From Chytriomyces cf. hyalinus JEL632 (Eukaryota; Chytridiomycota; Chytridiomycetes; Chytridiales; Chytriomycetaceae): a stretch of 64,000 nt of DNA. The stretch is taken from assembly GCA_025435555.1 (NCBI GenBank), contig JAIWWG010000038.1, positions 245,686 through 309,685 of the forward strand, written 5' to 3'. Below are positions 10,541 through 20,521 of this stretch, piece by piece; positions within the stretch are counted from its first letter, which is position 1, and every line of letters begins with the position of its first letter. Made by a program: the position numbers and the translations under genes. The notes below the pieces were generated by a model. It saw only the letters and a program-made list of their open reading frames with translations. It searched no databases and was not told where the DNA came from.

Positions 10541-11566
10541 ATGCAACTTAGACATCTGCTGGTGCTGGCTACCTGCGCGCTCTCGGTCGCTGCTGAGACC
10601 AAGATGAAGTGTAAACCTAAAGCAACCCCCGCTGTCACCTCCTCCCAAGCTCTACCACCAGCTCCAGTCTCGGTTACAACTGCTCCTGTGTATGCAGCCC
10701 CACCTCCACCAATTTATCAAGCACCTGCGCCAGCTTCTTCCAAGTCCGATATTCCAACGACCACGTCAGAAGTACCAGCTGCAACAACCACTTCAGCAGC
10801 CGAAAGCACCACCACCGAAGAATTGCCTGCTCCAGCACCACAATCCGAAGTTACTGACTCTCAGGCCGCAACTACCACGGATGCCCCACAAACCGACGCT
10901 CCTGCCCCGGAACCCCAACCCCAGCCATCGGATGTGCCTGCACCGGAGCCACAGCCACAACCTGAAACGACTCCAGCTCCCACCACAACCGATGCACCAG
11001 TGTCTGTGGAGGTCCCAGCACCAACTACCACCGTCCAAGAGGTTCCATCCCCCGCGCCACAGGAACCAGTACCAGCACCCAAATGCTCCGCTGAAAACCT
11101 GCCTGCCTGCGCTTTGCTCGTTCCATTTGACAACCCTCCCATTGCACTCAAGACGGCAGACACCATCACTCAATGCGTTGGCCTTGCCAACTACGCCAGA
11201 CACCTGTACAACCCTGGAGCACCTGACCTTGTTTGGAGCGCGCCACTTGCCAAACGAGCCAAAGCGTCCGCCGACTACGCGGCCAAGTTGGACTGCTGGG
11301 ACTGTCACAGTGACTCTGGTCCTGGTACCGACTGGGGACAAAATCTCTACCTTTCAAAAGGAAGCTGCTGGGACAGTTACGTTGGATGGGTTACTGATGA
11401 AGCACTTGCACCAAGTGAAGCCAACCCAGACCAAGGGCACTTTAAAAATGTTGTGGGTATTGCGATCGCGTTTTCTCCGTACTTGTCGATTGGCTGTGGA
11501 AGCAGCACGATTGGATCGTCGGCGACTGTTTGCAACTACGGCGTCTCTGCAACTTACAAGAGCTAG
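10541..11566 (+). CDS. Secreted CAP/SCP (PR-1-like) protein with Pro/Thr-rich stalk
   Basis: 341 residues from the ATG at 10541, which begins a clean signal peptide (MQLRHLLVLATCALSVAA). An upstream in-frame ATG at 10466 would bury this signal, so it was not chosen. Residues about 25-190 are a Pro/Thr/Ala/Gln-rich stalk with repeated PAPEPQPQ units, likely O-glycosylated. The C-terminal 150 residues are a CAP domain: LVWSAPLAKRAKASADYA, CWDCHSDSGPGTDWGQNLYL, then GHFKNVVG and a C-terminal IGCG...VCNYG. Yeast relatives (Pry1-3) bind sterols and fatty acids outside the cell. The architecture of stalk plus CAP domain is common in fungal Pry proteins. Single exon. Confidence 0.85.
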   Translation: MQLRHLLVLATCALSVAAETKMKCKPKATPAVTSSQALPPAPVSVTTAPVYAAPPPPIYQAPAPASSKSDIPTTTSEVPAATTTSAAESTTTEELPAPAPQSEVTDSQAATTTDAPQTDAPAPEPQPQPSDVPAPEPQPQPETTPAPTTTDAPVSVEVPAPTTTVQEVPSPAPQEPVPAPKCSAENLPACALLVPFDNPPIALKTADTITQCVGLANYARHLYNPGAPDLVWSAPLAKRAKASADYAAKLDCWDCHSDSGPGTDWGQNLYLSKGSCWDSYVGWVTDEALAPSEANPDQGHFKNVVGIAIAFSPYLSIGCGSSTIGSSATVCNYGVSATYKS

Positions 11567-11990
11567 AACACCGAAAGAAAAACATTTTCGCTTTTCCAAG
11601 GGGCATTGACTCAACCGAGACTAGCAAAAGAGCGGGCACTTTTCGATCTCGGTCTTTTTTAAAACAAAAAGAATATATTGGTTGGTGGGGCGTGACTGAT
11701 TTCTTCATTCCCACACTGCCTTCAATAAACGTATGTAATCCATGTACCTGCAATATGAGCGTAACGCGAGTTGAAAAGAACTGGAAAACTGAATTTTTTT
11801 TGATGAAATTTTTCCTTTCGGCACCTGACCCACTCCTTCATCAATTCCCAACCCCCATCATCTGTGTCTGGACGCACGCCGTCACATGCAAGGTCACTTC
11901 TGGCACGCGTTATCCTTGAATTCCATTTTACTTTAATTACACAAACAACAACGTTTAAAAAAGACAAAAAAAAAAAAGAGGGGATTTGGA
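11567..11990. other. Convergent 3' region between CAP gene and F-box gene
   Basis: 3' ends of the plus-strand CAP gene and the minus-strand F-box gene meet here. AATAAA at about 11724 may serve the CAP gene. No gene is supported. Confidence 0.4.
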
Positions 11991-14144
11991 TCAAATGCAA
12001 GACCGCTTTCCATCTGACCGTGTCAACTGACTTGCGGCATCATCAACAAAATTCATCGCAGCGGCAGCAGCATACCCATCCACCCCGCCTCGTCGCTTCA
12101 GATTCTTTCGACTTTCACTGCCACCACTTTCTAAATCTTGCCAAGTTTGATTTGACACATCTCCTCCTCCAAAGTTGTGAGTGACTGCGTCCCAGTTTCC
12201 GCCACACCATGAATACTGCTGTGAAGTGAAACCATGAGATTCATTCAGTTCTGAAAAGTCGGACGCGCAAGCAAGCCCATCGACAACTGCATCCAAAACA
12301 ACTTGCTCTGGCAATGAACTGCTGCTGGGACCACCACCCGAAAAGTCACATCCAGAGTCTTTCCGCTCATCCGTTGCCGCATCGAGTTTCGCTTGAGCGA
12401 CAAGATCATTTACCGCAACCACCGGATTCATGTGCGAAAAGAAGCTTTCTTCAAGGCACAATTCTGTCATGCCGCCGCTGTCACTACTGCGACAACCGGT
12501 TTGAACATTGTTCGTGTTGTTGCTCGCCGCGGAAATGGAGTTTCTTTCTGAATGTTCTGTTATACTGACGAGTCCATACATCCACATTAGACTTCCTTCA
12601 TCTTGTAGTTCCACGACAGTCCATCCATGCGCTTCCAGAGCTTCTTTGTAAGAACAGATGACGTGTTGCGTTTTGAGTGGTAATGTCCCGGCCGCGCAAG
12701 TAAACTTGATTTCTCGAATGGCAGGTAGTGGTGGAGTGCTGGTGAGGTTGGTAGTATGATCATATTGCGGGCTGGTGCGGGCTGACATGGACGGAGTTGC
12801 AGGGTGGGATGATTGAATTGAATGAGAGTGCAACATCAATGTTTCAGAAATCGCAGGGGAAGAAGTTGATTCTGACTTGATGGTGGCAGCTTCCCGATAT
12901 CCGCACGTTTTAATAAAATCAAAGATCTGAGGTAGCACGCTGTTTTGCAGAAACGCGGGTTGAGCTTCCCAAAAGTCGAGCTGACAGAGTCCTGGGCAGT
13001 TGAGTATAATATTCCGGAATGGAGTCTCATTGTCCACATCTTCGCCTTCAGCGTCAACGGCCACAATGCGGACCGCTTTGAGTCCCGATATTTGCGGTAA
13101 TGCATTCGCAATTTCGGTGGGAATGTAATCTGGCAGAATCAGCTGCTCGATTTGCAGTCCAGAAAGGGCATCGGCAATCAAGTCTTCGTCCACATCGTAG
13201 CACTGCAGCTCAAGACTTCTAATGTGGAAATTGAAACGCTTTCTCAGTTTGGCGAGCATTTTGATGATTCGATTCGAGTCGTCTGATTCAAAGAGATGGA
13301 ACTCGTCAAATGCAGCCACAACAATGTTCACGTCCAGAGTGTTTGGCAAAAGTCTGGCTGTCTGGTGCAGCCAGCGCAGCGAGGATGGTTTGATGTAGGC
13401 GGAACCGCCGTGTTTGTTGAGACACTTTCTGAGTGAGTGTACAGCATAGAGCAGATGGACAGGAATATCTTGATGCAGGTTCGAGAGTGGGTCGTGGACA
13501 AGAGAGTTGTAGATACCAGGAGGAGACGCCCCATGAGGGTCGGGATGATCTCCATCCTGGACATCGCTAAAGTCGTCGTCAGTCTCTGAGGCCATACACG
13601 GAAAGTGAAAGACGGGCCAGACAAGATGGAGGGGCATATCGAATGCACGGCTCACACCAAAGACCGCCTCGGTCACGTGACTGAAATGGCGTCTGAAGAA
13701 TGCGCACAAATGTGTCACTGTGAGAATGTCGACCGGACGCAGGAATGAAGCAATCAGAGACAGCATCTCCACGGGCAGCGACTGCAGTGATGGTGTCATG
13801 AACATGCATTGGTGCTGCTGCTGCTGGTCCGGCGTGTGACTTGCTCCGGAGCCAGACAAGTGTTCGTTGTGTCCATTTGCATGCAGTGATAGCGATGCGT
13901 CTACTCCGCTTGTTCTGCCGTTGTCCAATCCATCCCGTCGCTCCCCGAAATCCCCTTTGTCTCTGCCCTTGTTCATCTCGTTCCTGGGTATCCCCCACAG
14001 CGCCACAGTTTCGCTCGCACCGTCCCCGTCAATGCTGCTCACTGGAGGCAGCATGAGAAGGCTGCGGTACTCGTTCATCTCCCGCAGCGTTGCTGCGAGT
14101 TGCTGACGGAGTGTTTCGGCCTCATCCATACTCAATTTGTTCAA
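11991..14144 (-). CDS. F-box protein, 717 residues
   Basis: Long single-exon frame. Near residue 120 the motif SLQSLPVEMLSLIASFLRPVDILTV followed by CAFFRR fits an F-box, the Skp1-binding module of SCF ubiquitin ligases (written here as its parts LPVEMLSLIASFL and RPVDILTVTHLC). The N-terminus (DEAETLRQQLAATLREMNEY) is predicted helical, perhaps a short coiled coil. The middle contains LEL..YDVDEDLIADALSGLQIEQLILPD and GLKAVRIV, which looks like degenerate leucine-rich repeats that would hold substrates. The rest is low in complexity, with Ser/Thr/His-rich stretches. The second ATG at 14129 (MDEAE) is an equally good start. The substrate cannot be guessed. A second F-box gene lies at 57621-59799 but is not obviously related outside the F-box. 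Confidence 0.75.
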   Translation of the reverse strand: MNKLSMDEAETLRQQLAATLREMNEYRSLLMLPPVSSIDGDGASETVALWGIPRNEMNKGRDKGDFGERRDGLDNGRTSGVDASLSLHANGHNEHLSGSGASHTPDQQQQHQCMFMTPSLQSLPVEMLSLIASFLRPVDILTVTHLCAFFRRHFSHVTEAVFGVSRAFDMPLHLVWPVFHFPCMASETDDDFSDVQDGDHPDPHGASPPGIYNSLVHDPLSNLHQDIPVHLLYAVHSLRKCLNKHGGSAYIKPSSLRWLHQTARLLPNTLDVNIVVAAFDEFHLFESDDSNRIIKMLAKLRKRFNFHIRSLELQCYDVDEDLIADALSGLQIEQLILPDYIPTEIANALPQISGLKAVRIVAVDAEGEDVDNETPFRNIILNCPGLCQLDFWEAQPAFLQNSVLPQIFDFIKTCGYREAATIKSESTSSPAISETLMLHSHSIQSSHPATPSMSARTSPQYDHTTNLTSTPPLPAIREIKFTCAAGTLPLKTQHVICSYKEALEAHGWTVVELQDEGSLMWMYGLVSITEHSERNSISAASNNTNNVQTGCRSSDSGGMTELCLEESFFSHMNPVVAVNDLVAQAKLDAATDERKDSGCDFSGGGPSSSSLPEQVVLDAVVDGLACASDFSELNESHGFTSQQYSWCGGNWDAVTHNFGGGDVSNQTWQDLESGGSESRKNLKRRGGVDGYAAAAAMNFVDDAASQLTRSDGKRSCI

Positions 14145-14273
14145 AGATTGTTTAAAAAATCTGAACCAAGAGAAACGGCGTGGCCTTCGTTGTGACGCAG
14201 ATAAGAGGGGCGGATCTGCATTTTACTTTCAAGAAGACAGCTTCCTGACTCGGAGCAAAGCAAATGTATTATC

Positions 14274-14852
14274 TCATGCAAGCGTCCGATCCCGCGGTGG
14301 CAGCGTTTCAAACACGGCCTCTACTGGACACAACTCCATCGCCCTGTCCAGCAAACCACTGTCCAACGCCTCTTTCACGCTTTGAAACTGCTCAGTCACA
14401 TCAGTGATTGCACTGATAAACTCTCCCTCCGCATACCGTCGAGCCATTTCACCCCTCAACCCTACTTGCAATGAACGCATCTCCAACCGGTTCAAAGACA
14501 CATCTCTCTCGGGATCCCACTGCACAACAACATCACTTTTGCGGCATTCACCGGGCTGCGTTTGACCCACATCCGAAATCACTGCCGCATTCAGAATTTC
14601 GAGAAACTTGGCTTGGTGCAAATCAATGGCAAGAATCCTTGCTTGGTTTCCATCCTTGTACGAGTATCCTGATCGATACGCCATCCAGCAAAACGAGGGT
14701 TTGATCCATGTCATGCGGGTCGGATTGAAGCCGGGAGCGCCGTGAAACTTTTGGTGGGTGACTGCATGGTGTGCGATTGCTGCGTTGTATGCTTGATAGA
14801 CGCGGATTGTTGTATCTGTGAAGGATGCTCGGATTTCGTGGGTGGAAGACAT
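14274..14852 (-). CDS. DUF4291 family protein
   Basis: 192 residues when started at the ATG at 14852 (MSSTHEIRASFTD). The frame continues upstream to 15086, but that part is low-complexity and basic and probably untranslated. The sequence follows the DUF4291 pattern closely: IRASFTDTTIRVYQAYNAAI, RMTWIKPSFCWMAYRSGY, QARILAIDLHQAKFLEIL, VVVQWDPERDVSLNRLEMRS, then QVGL. The family is widespread in bacteria and fungi and has no established biochemical function. The length equals the family norm, so the gene looks intact. It is downstream of the zinc-finger gene in the same orientation with about 450 bases between. Confidence 0.85.
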   Translation of the reverse strand: MSSTHEIRASFTDTTIRVYQAYNAAIAHHAVTHQKFHGAPGFNPTRMTWIKPSFCWMAYRSGYSYKDGNQARILAIDLHQAKFLEILNAAVISDVGQTQPGECRKSDVVVQWDPERDVSLNRLEMRSLQVGLRGEMARRYAEGEFISAITDVTEQFQSVKEALDSGLLDRAMELCPVEAVFETLPPRDRTLA

Positions 14853-15304
14853 GGTTGTCTCGGGATTTGTGTGATGAAGCTGGTTTTTTCTGGGGGTTAT
14901 TTTTTTTTTTTTTTCTTCAGGATTTTTTGTGGCGTGGTTACGGCCTTGGTTGCTGAGCATTGTCCGAAATTGTTTCAAACCTGGGCATCCTACCGCGCCG
15001 CAGAAAATGTTCTTCTCACATGGGTTTGAACGGAATCTTCGTAAAAAAAAAAGAGCCTTTCGTTTTCGCGACGCGATGAAGGCCAATAAAAACCAAGCAA
15101 GTAAAGTTTATTGTGAAAGGAATAAAAAAAACTGATGCCCGAAAACCTCGCCAGTAGAAAAACAAGAAAAATAACAAGTATTATATACCCAGGAAATCCG
15201 TAAGTCGTCGCGCCCCCTATTCAGATATCATCTGCCCAAGAATTTAACAAAGATTCACAACAGCATTTTGCACCAGAAAAAACAAAAATCTCACGTTTTC
15301 GATC
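14853..15304. other. Intergenic stretch upstream of the DUF4291 gene
   Basis: Contains the promoter/5' leader of the minus-strand DUF4291 gene and the 3' region of the zinc-finger gene. A T-rich run lies at about 14899-14913 and an A-rich run at 15042-15051. No gene seen. Confidence 0.4.
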
Positions 15305-17294
15305 TCAAACTCTCCCAGCCTCTTTATCGCTGATCCCACATGCGACACATGAAATCCGGCGCGCGAAATTATGGAACCTGCACGCTGCATTTGGGCAGAT
15401 CCAGTCTCCAGGCTTCAAAGGGTCTTTACTCTTCATTCCTTTCATTACAACCGCCGGAATAATGCCAGATGTAGTTGTAATTCCTGATGTGTGCATATTG
15501 TTGCGAGGCATTGGCGTGTAAATGGATCCATTGCGAGATACTCGCGTGTTTCCTTGCGAAGGCATAAACTGCGGTCGCACTGGTACAGCCCATACACCGT
15601 TGATTGTATGATAAGGCGGGATTTCCGGGTTCAGAGGGAGCTGCTGTTGTTGCTGCGCATGGTGCTGTTCTTGATACAGTGATGGAGTGGGAATGTGAGT
15701 CGTTGCAGGCTGTGTATTCATACCGTACGGGATTCCTCCTGCAGCCGCAGTCGCATACCCAGACTGCACTGCCGGTTGGAGCAAAAAAGAGCGGCTCGTC
15801 GTCCCATTCAATGGACCAAACGCGTTATTCACAGATTGCCGCTTTGTAGAAGCAAAAGACCGAAGCAGAGGCGGTGGAGAAGCATTTGAAACAGACAAGC
15901 TTCTGTCTCTTTCAAAAGAATGCCCACCATACGATGGAGCAGTAGAGACCAAATTGAAATCCACAGACTGTTTGGGCTGTTGTAAATGAACGCCTGCAGG
16001 AGTCTCAAACGCTGCTTCCGTGAAACTACTTTTACGCTGAAATCCTTCCCATGCAAGCGAATCGCTCTCGTTGATTCGGTTTTCGATTTTTGTTTCAAAC
16101 GTTTCATCGAGGACGAAATGTGAGTTTACAATTGGCGAGACGGTTGACGCCGAGTTGAGACCAGAATGGAACGCTCCTACTGAAGAAGCTCTTGAGGAGA
16201 AGATTTCAGTATTGATGGAGACCCGTCGGATGCCTGTGGTCAGTGTTGGGGAAACAAAAGGATCTGTGCTTTCGATGGACAGTTGGCGCGCGTGCGAACC
16301 CAAGGCATGATTCGTTACATGCGGTACATCATGAGAGTAAGAGTTTGCACTGAAGCCGGGTGCCAGGAAATGGAGAGGCTCGGCTGCTTCGTTGGCCTGG
16401 CCGTAGATTGCGCTGTTTCCGAATGGAAGACAACTGGACGCTGAGAAAGTCGGATCATGGTGATCAGAAATTAATTCAGTGTCGCGTTCGAGGCAGTCGA
16501 CCCAGACGGCCATCCAATCTGGAGCGTCTTCTTTTTGCTGCTTACGCGAAATTCCGTTTTGTCTCGTGCCATTTTGCAGGGGCCCAAGCTCCGTCTACAA
16601 GAAGAATGGTTCTTTTTAGAGTTTTCACGTATTTCAAAGGTTTGCTGCAGTTTTAAGATTTTACCGGATTTACGGAAAGCAAGCCTTCAGTACAATTTTT
16701 AGAGGCCACAGAGGCAGGCGTTGTTGTGAACGGAAAAGAAGATAAACATGTCTTATGATCAAAGTCGGAAGAAGGTGTCATTGTTGAGATGTTGATGGCG
16801 GCAGCGGTCGACTGTGGCTTTGGCGCTGCGAGAGGATTTGCGCAGTCATAGTTAACATTTGCGTGACAGTTCAACGCGTGAGAAGCAGAGACGTTCATAA
16901 CAGACTGCGTAGGGGAAAGCGTTTGGAAACCCCAAGTTGAGTTTTTCGACGTATTTGATGGTGTAGGAGAGATTCGCTGAGTGCGGGGGCAGAGGCTGGG
17001 GTAAAGCGGATCGAAGGATCGAGCAACAGGCGAAAGAGAGTGTCTAGGAGTTAGTTGCGTGCTCGCTGTGCTTGGAGGGGTGGCGAGGGATGCCTGAACC
17101 AGAGTAGCGGTGCTGTCTGAGGCGCAAGGTCCTTCTGATCCTTGGATGCTGTCAAAGATGTCGTCGTGGATTCTTGTCATTGTTTCCATGTTGGGGGGTA
17201 TATCCAGTCGTAGAGAGGGCAGTATCGTAAGGCGGAGGCAGTTGGCGTTTGGGGGCTGATGCGACTTGCGGAATTTCCAAATTGTTCCTTTCAC
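15305..17294 (-). CDS. RanBP2-type zinc-finger protein, two exons, largely disordered
   Basis: Exon 1 (17294 or 17189 to 16665) joins exon 2 (16594-15305) in phase across a 70-base intron, giving about 610-640 residues. Nearly all of it is Ser/Thr/Pro/Asn-rich and predicted disordered. The only domain is at the extreme C-terminus: KPGDWICPNAACRFHNFAR then ISCVACG, the RanBP2 zinc finger (W-x-C-x4-C...N-x-x-R...C-x2-C). In fungal proteins of this type, such as the Nrp1 group, the finger binds single-stranded RNA and often accompanies Asn/Gln-rich, granule-forming sequence. No RRM is visible here, so an RNA-binding role is inferred from the finger alone. The start is ambiguous: METMTRIHDD at 17189 looks more natural than MKGTIW at 17294. 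Confidence 0.75.
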
Positions 17295-17823
17295 ATTACA
17301 AAGATGATCGCCTTGAACATTGGACGAAGCAAATCTGACTTTTTTTATCGTTACAAAGTTTTAAGTTTAAAGGACGATATTTTACCATTCAAAACACAAG
17401 GACTAACAATCCATAAGATGCCGGTCTTTGCTGAAGATAACCCAAGATAACCTTGCGACTGACACGGTGGCGGATCAAGAGATCGCGGCACTCAAGGTAG
17501 GCAGCAGAAATGAAACGATTACTCGTGGGACTGCCCCATCTGCTTGGCGCATGATTTGGTGGCAGTTATAGAAGGGAAGTAGTGATGTTGGATCCAGATG
17601 ATCTGTGTGTGTCATCAGCATCATGCGAGATGAGGCAATACCAATACTCAAGGTCGCTTGAAGCACTCTGCAGTCGCATTGGTACCTCTTTCCAACACCT
17701 ATGCACAACTTCGTCAGTTTCCAGTCTGAATTTTTATTCTTCTGAATAGTGGCCACAAGTTACTATGAAGCAATAGTATCCTCCCCAGATTTATTATTGT
17801 ACGCTAAAAAGATCGTGCGAGCA
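17295..17823. other. Intergenic region between zinc-finger gene and ferric reductase
   Basis: Small minus-strand frames at 17475-17756 and 17763-17948 show no domain. It contains the 3' region of the reductase gene and the presumed promoter of the zinc-finger gene. Confidence 0.35.
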
Positions 17824-19866
17824 TCACGCGTCGAACGACTCAACCTCCACAGAAAGTCGAATGCCATTGTACTCTTTTTCAAATTCATCGCACCCCACCA
17901 ACGCATCACGTGTGAAACCAGCCGGCCCGCAGACAAACACTCCCACATTCAGGAAAGTCGCGTCCCCCAAAGGTGTCAAGTTTAAAACGTGTTTCTCGAG
18001 AAGATCCTGAAGCTTACACCGCCCGTGGGAGAGTGCAAACCCTCCTGCTGCTCCATTCTGTGAACCGAGAGTTTCGTCACTTCCACTGCCACTGAATGTG
18101 TCTGAATCCACGTTTGATTCTGAAAATCGGACCAAATCTTCATCGGGCACGCTGCAAACTGACCATCGACGAACAGAGCTCCGTCGATCGGCAGCCACAA
18201 GTGATTTGCGTGTGCTTTCATAGTGCTTGTGATTGCCCGACTCACACGCCTCGGATGCAGCAGCAGCGAGTAGCAACGGTGTTTGTTCACCAAAACAAGA
18301 CTGCGCCCGTTGCTCTGCTGCTAATGCCGCAGCACGCGTGGCAAACAGCTCCACAACAAACGCGTCTTGTGCATCGTCCCGAACCCATGCTTGGATCAGA
18401 CTCAAATCTACAAGACTGCCCAGCTGACTTGACCAAAAGAGGTATATCCGCACCGGGCGGTGGGTATCGGCCATCTGCTTGTTCCGTTGTAGCAGCGCTT
18501 CAATGGATCTCAGGGCTGCAGCAATTCCAGTTCCACCCACGTAAAATACAACAGCGTCCATTTCATTTGCGTCCACCGATGCAACATCAATTTCTTTTCC
18601 ATACGGCCCTTGCAAGCATACTTCCACATCCTCTCTGGAGGAAGACGAAGAAACCTCAAACCGCCGAAGCAAATTCGCCACACGCATGCTCCATTCATTA
18701 GGTTTTCGCGGATTTGCCGAAAACAAGAACGTGGCATCCGTTTCAGTTGCACTGGCAATGGTCCATGGGTGAAACTCGAATTTGGAGACTTGTGGAAAGT
18801 TGATGCGCATGAATTGGCCCGGTTTGGCTTTGTGGGCGAGTGTAGTTTTAACAGTCACACAAATGTAGCCGCAATCTTCGATAACGACGGATTGGACTTG
18901 TGTTTTGATTGCTCGGGAGCGTGTGCGGAGGATTCCATCGATTGTGTACATAATTAATCCTGTAGAGTTTTTTTTTTTTTTTTTGTAAGTTTGGGGTTTC
19001 TTTCATGAACGAGCATTTTACATGTGGAACTCACCAGGAATAGCAAAGAAGATATTACTTGATGCATGAATATAAGCTCCCACAATGAAGAGGAAAATGA
19101 GCGCGTGGGAGTAAAAGAATACGTTATAGAGACATCTGCGAACTCGATCCATGGAAGTTATGGCAATCGCAATCAAGACCAGGTACGTCATTGCTCCATC
19201 GAACGAAACAAACGACTTGCGGCCATACGTGGCATCAACGGGAAACACAAACATTTTGTGCAAGATTTCCCACAAGGTTTTAGGACGTCCAAAGCAGTAT
19301 GCAACAAAATGAACAGTGACAAGCTGCAGTAGCCCGCGGCCAAGCCAGATGTGAACGCGGAAGAGGTTAGTGTAGGGTATCTTGAAGAGTGTAGCAATGA
19401 ACGAGTTCTTGGACATGGGCAGCAGGACGAGGCCAATCTGGACAGCGATGGCGTCACCCGAGATGGGAAGCAGCGTTCGCAGGACATGGCGCACCAAGCC
19501 TTGGTCGGATCCAGATTTCCTGCGCCATGCGTCTTGCCACAGCGTCATTGGGACAATTACCCAGACGAGAAGGACAGTTGAGGCGAACCAAGCAACTTCC
19601 CCCCATGAGACAGAAGATCCGCTGAACGGCCGTTTCGATGCGTATCGCTTTGCGGTTGATGAGACGTTGCAGATGGAGACAGCGATAGCTGAAAGAGCGA
19701 GGAACCAGTAGTAAACAGTGACGGTGTTCATGGTCGAGGCCAGATTTCCTGTCAAACACCAGTCGCTAAAGCACCACCGTTTGCTTTGATCCATGGATGC
19801 CTTGATGATGTACCATGTGGCTGGGAAGGAGGCGAGTGAAAGCAGAGTGAGAAGAACGTGCTGCAT
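17824..19866 (-). CDS. Ferric reductase / NADPH oxidase-like transmembrane flavocytochrome, two exons
   Basis: Exons 19866-19035 and 18959-17824 join in phase to 655 residues. Exon 1 encodes about seven hydrophobic segments of the ferric reductase-like membrane domain. Haem-ligand histidines occur as pairs in HIWLGRGLLQLVTVH and SHALIFLFIVGAYIH, each pair 13 residues apart. Exon 2 encodes the FAD/NADPH module: an R-x-R start (ILRTRSR), the FAD motif HPWTIAS, the NADPH motif YVGGTGIAAAL, and a C-terminal VFVCGPAGF. The enzyme would carry electrons from cytosolic NADPH through FAD and two haems to ferric or cupric iron, or to oxygen, outside. FRE-type is favoured over NOX because of the haem spacing and the N-terminal helices. 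A Ser-rich insert of about 100 residues sits between the two NADPH motifs. Confidence 0.87.
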
Positions 19867-20521
19867 GAGTGCGCGTGTGCTGGGTGAATGGGGGTTATTT
19901 GTTCAGTGCGTTTATCTGCTCGCCTATTTATAGGAAATTTTGCCGGTTGCAGCTGATTGGCTGGCCAGGACTCCGAAGGAAAAACATGTGATTGGACAGC
20001 ACCGTTGTCCCGATGCCGGCGCCAATGTTATTGGCGGGTTGCGACGGCCACAATTATAATTATGTAATGGACGGCGAGAGGGGGTGGCTCGGATGCGATC
20101 ATGTTTGCAAGGACGCAATATATGAGGCGACTTTGGCAGTCTTGCAGTGGGTGAGATGAGATCAGCGGGTCTTGAGCTTTGAAGGAAGAAGAAGAGGAAA
20201 GGAAGGAAGCATCGGAGTAGAGACGAGAAGGAAGAGAAGGAAGAGAAGAAAGAGGAGAAGGGGTGAGTTCTCTCCTCCGTTGGGACCCCATCCAGCACAG
20301 CAGGCAAGTCCACGCATGCAACAGCAGCAGCTCATGCATCGCGGTCTCGCTCAGACGCCAAACGTGCTCGTTCAAGTGCTCGGCAATCCGACCAATCAAA
20401 GCGCGTCTAGCAATTCAGCACATGGGACTCTAAATTGAGGGTGATTGATCAGAAATCTTGAATTTGGTTTTTGATTTGATTTCAGTCAAAGTCCAAACAA
20501 AAAACACAGCCAAGACAGACC
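19867..20521. promoter_or_regulatory. Divergent promoter region, ferric reductase (-) and alpha/beta hydrolase (+)
   Basis: 655-base spacer between two divergent start codons. It contains TATTTATAGG at about 19924-19933 facing the reductase, a TATAATTATAATTATG cluster near 20048-20066 and a purine-rich GAAGGAAGAG tract at 20170-20265. No coding frame is supported. Confidence 0.4.

Noticed and set aside
10692-11609. 305-codon plus-strand frame inside the CAP gene
   Set aside because: It is an out-of-frame reading of the Pro/Thr-rich stalk; the composition (Pro, His, Gln) is an artefact of the repeat, and the CAP frame has a signal peptide and a domain.
18096-18701. 201-codon plus-strand frame opposite the ferric reductase
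   Set aside because: Antisense to a well-supported FAD/NADPH domain; no domain of its own.
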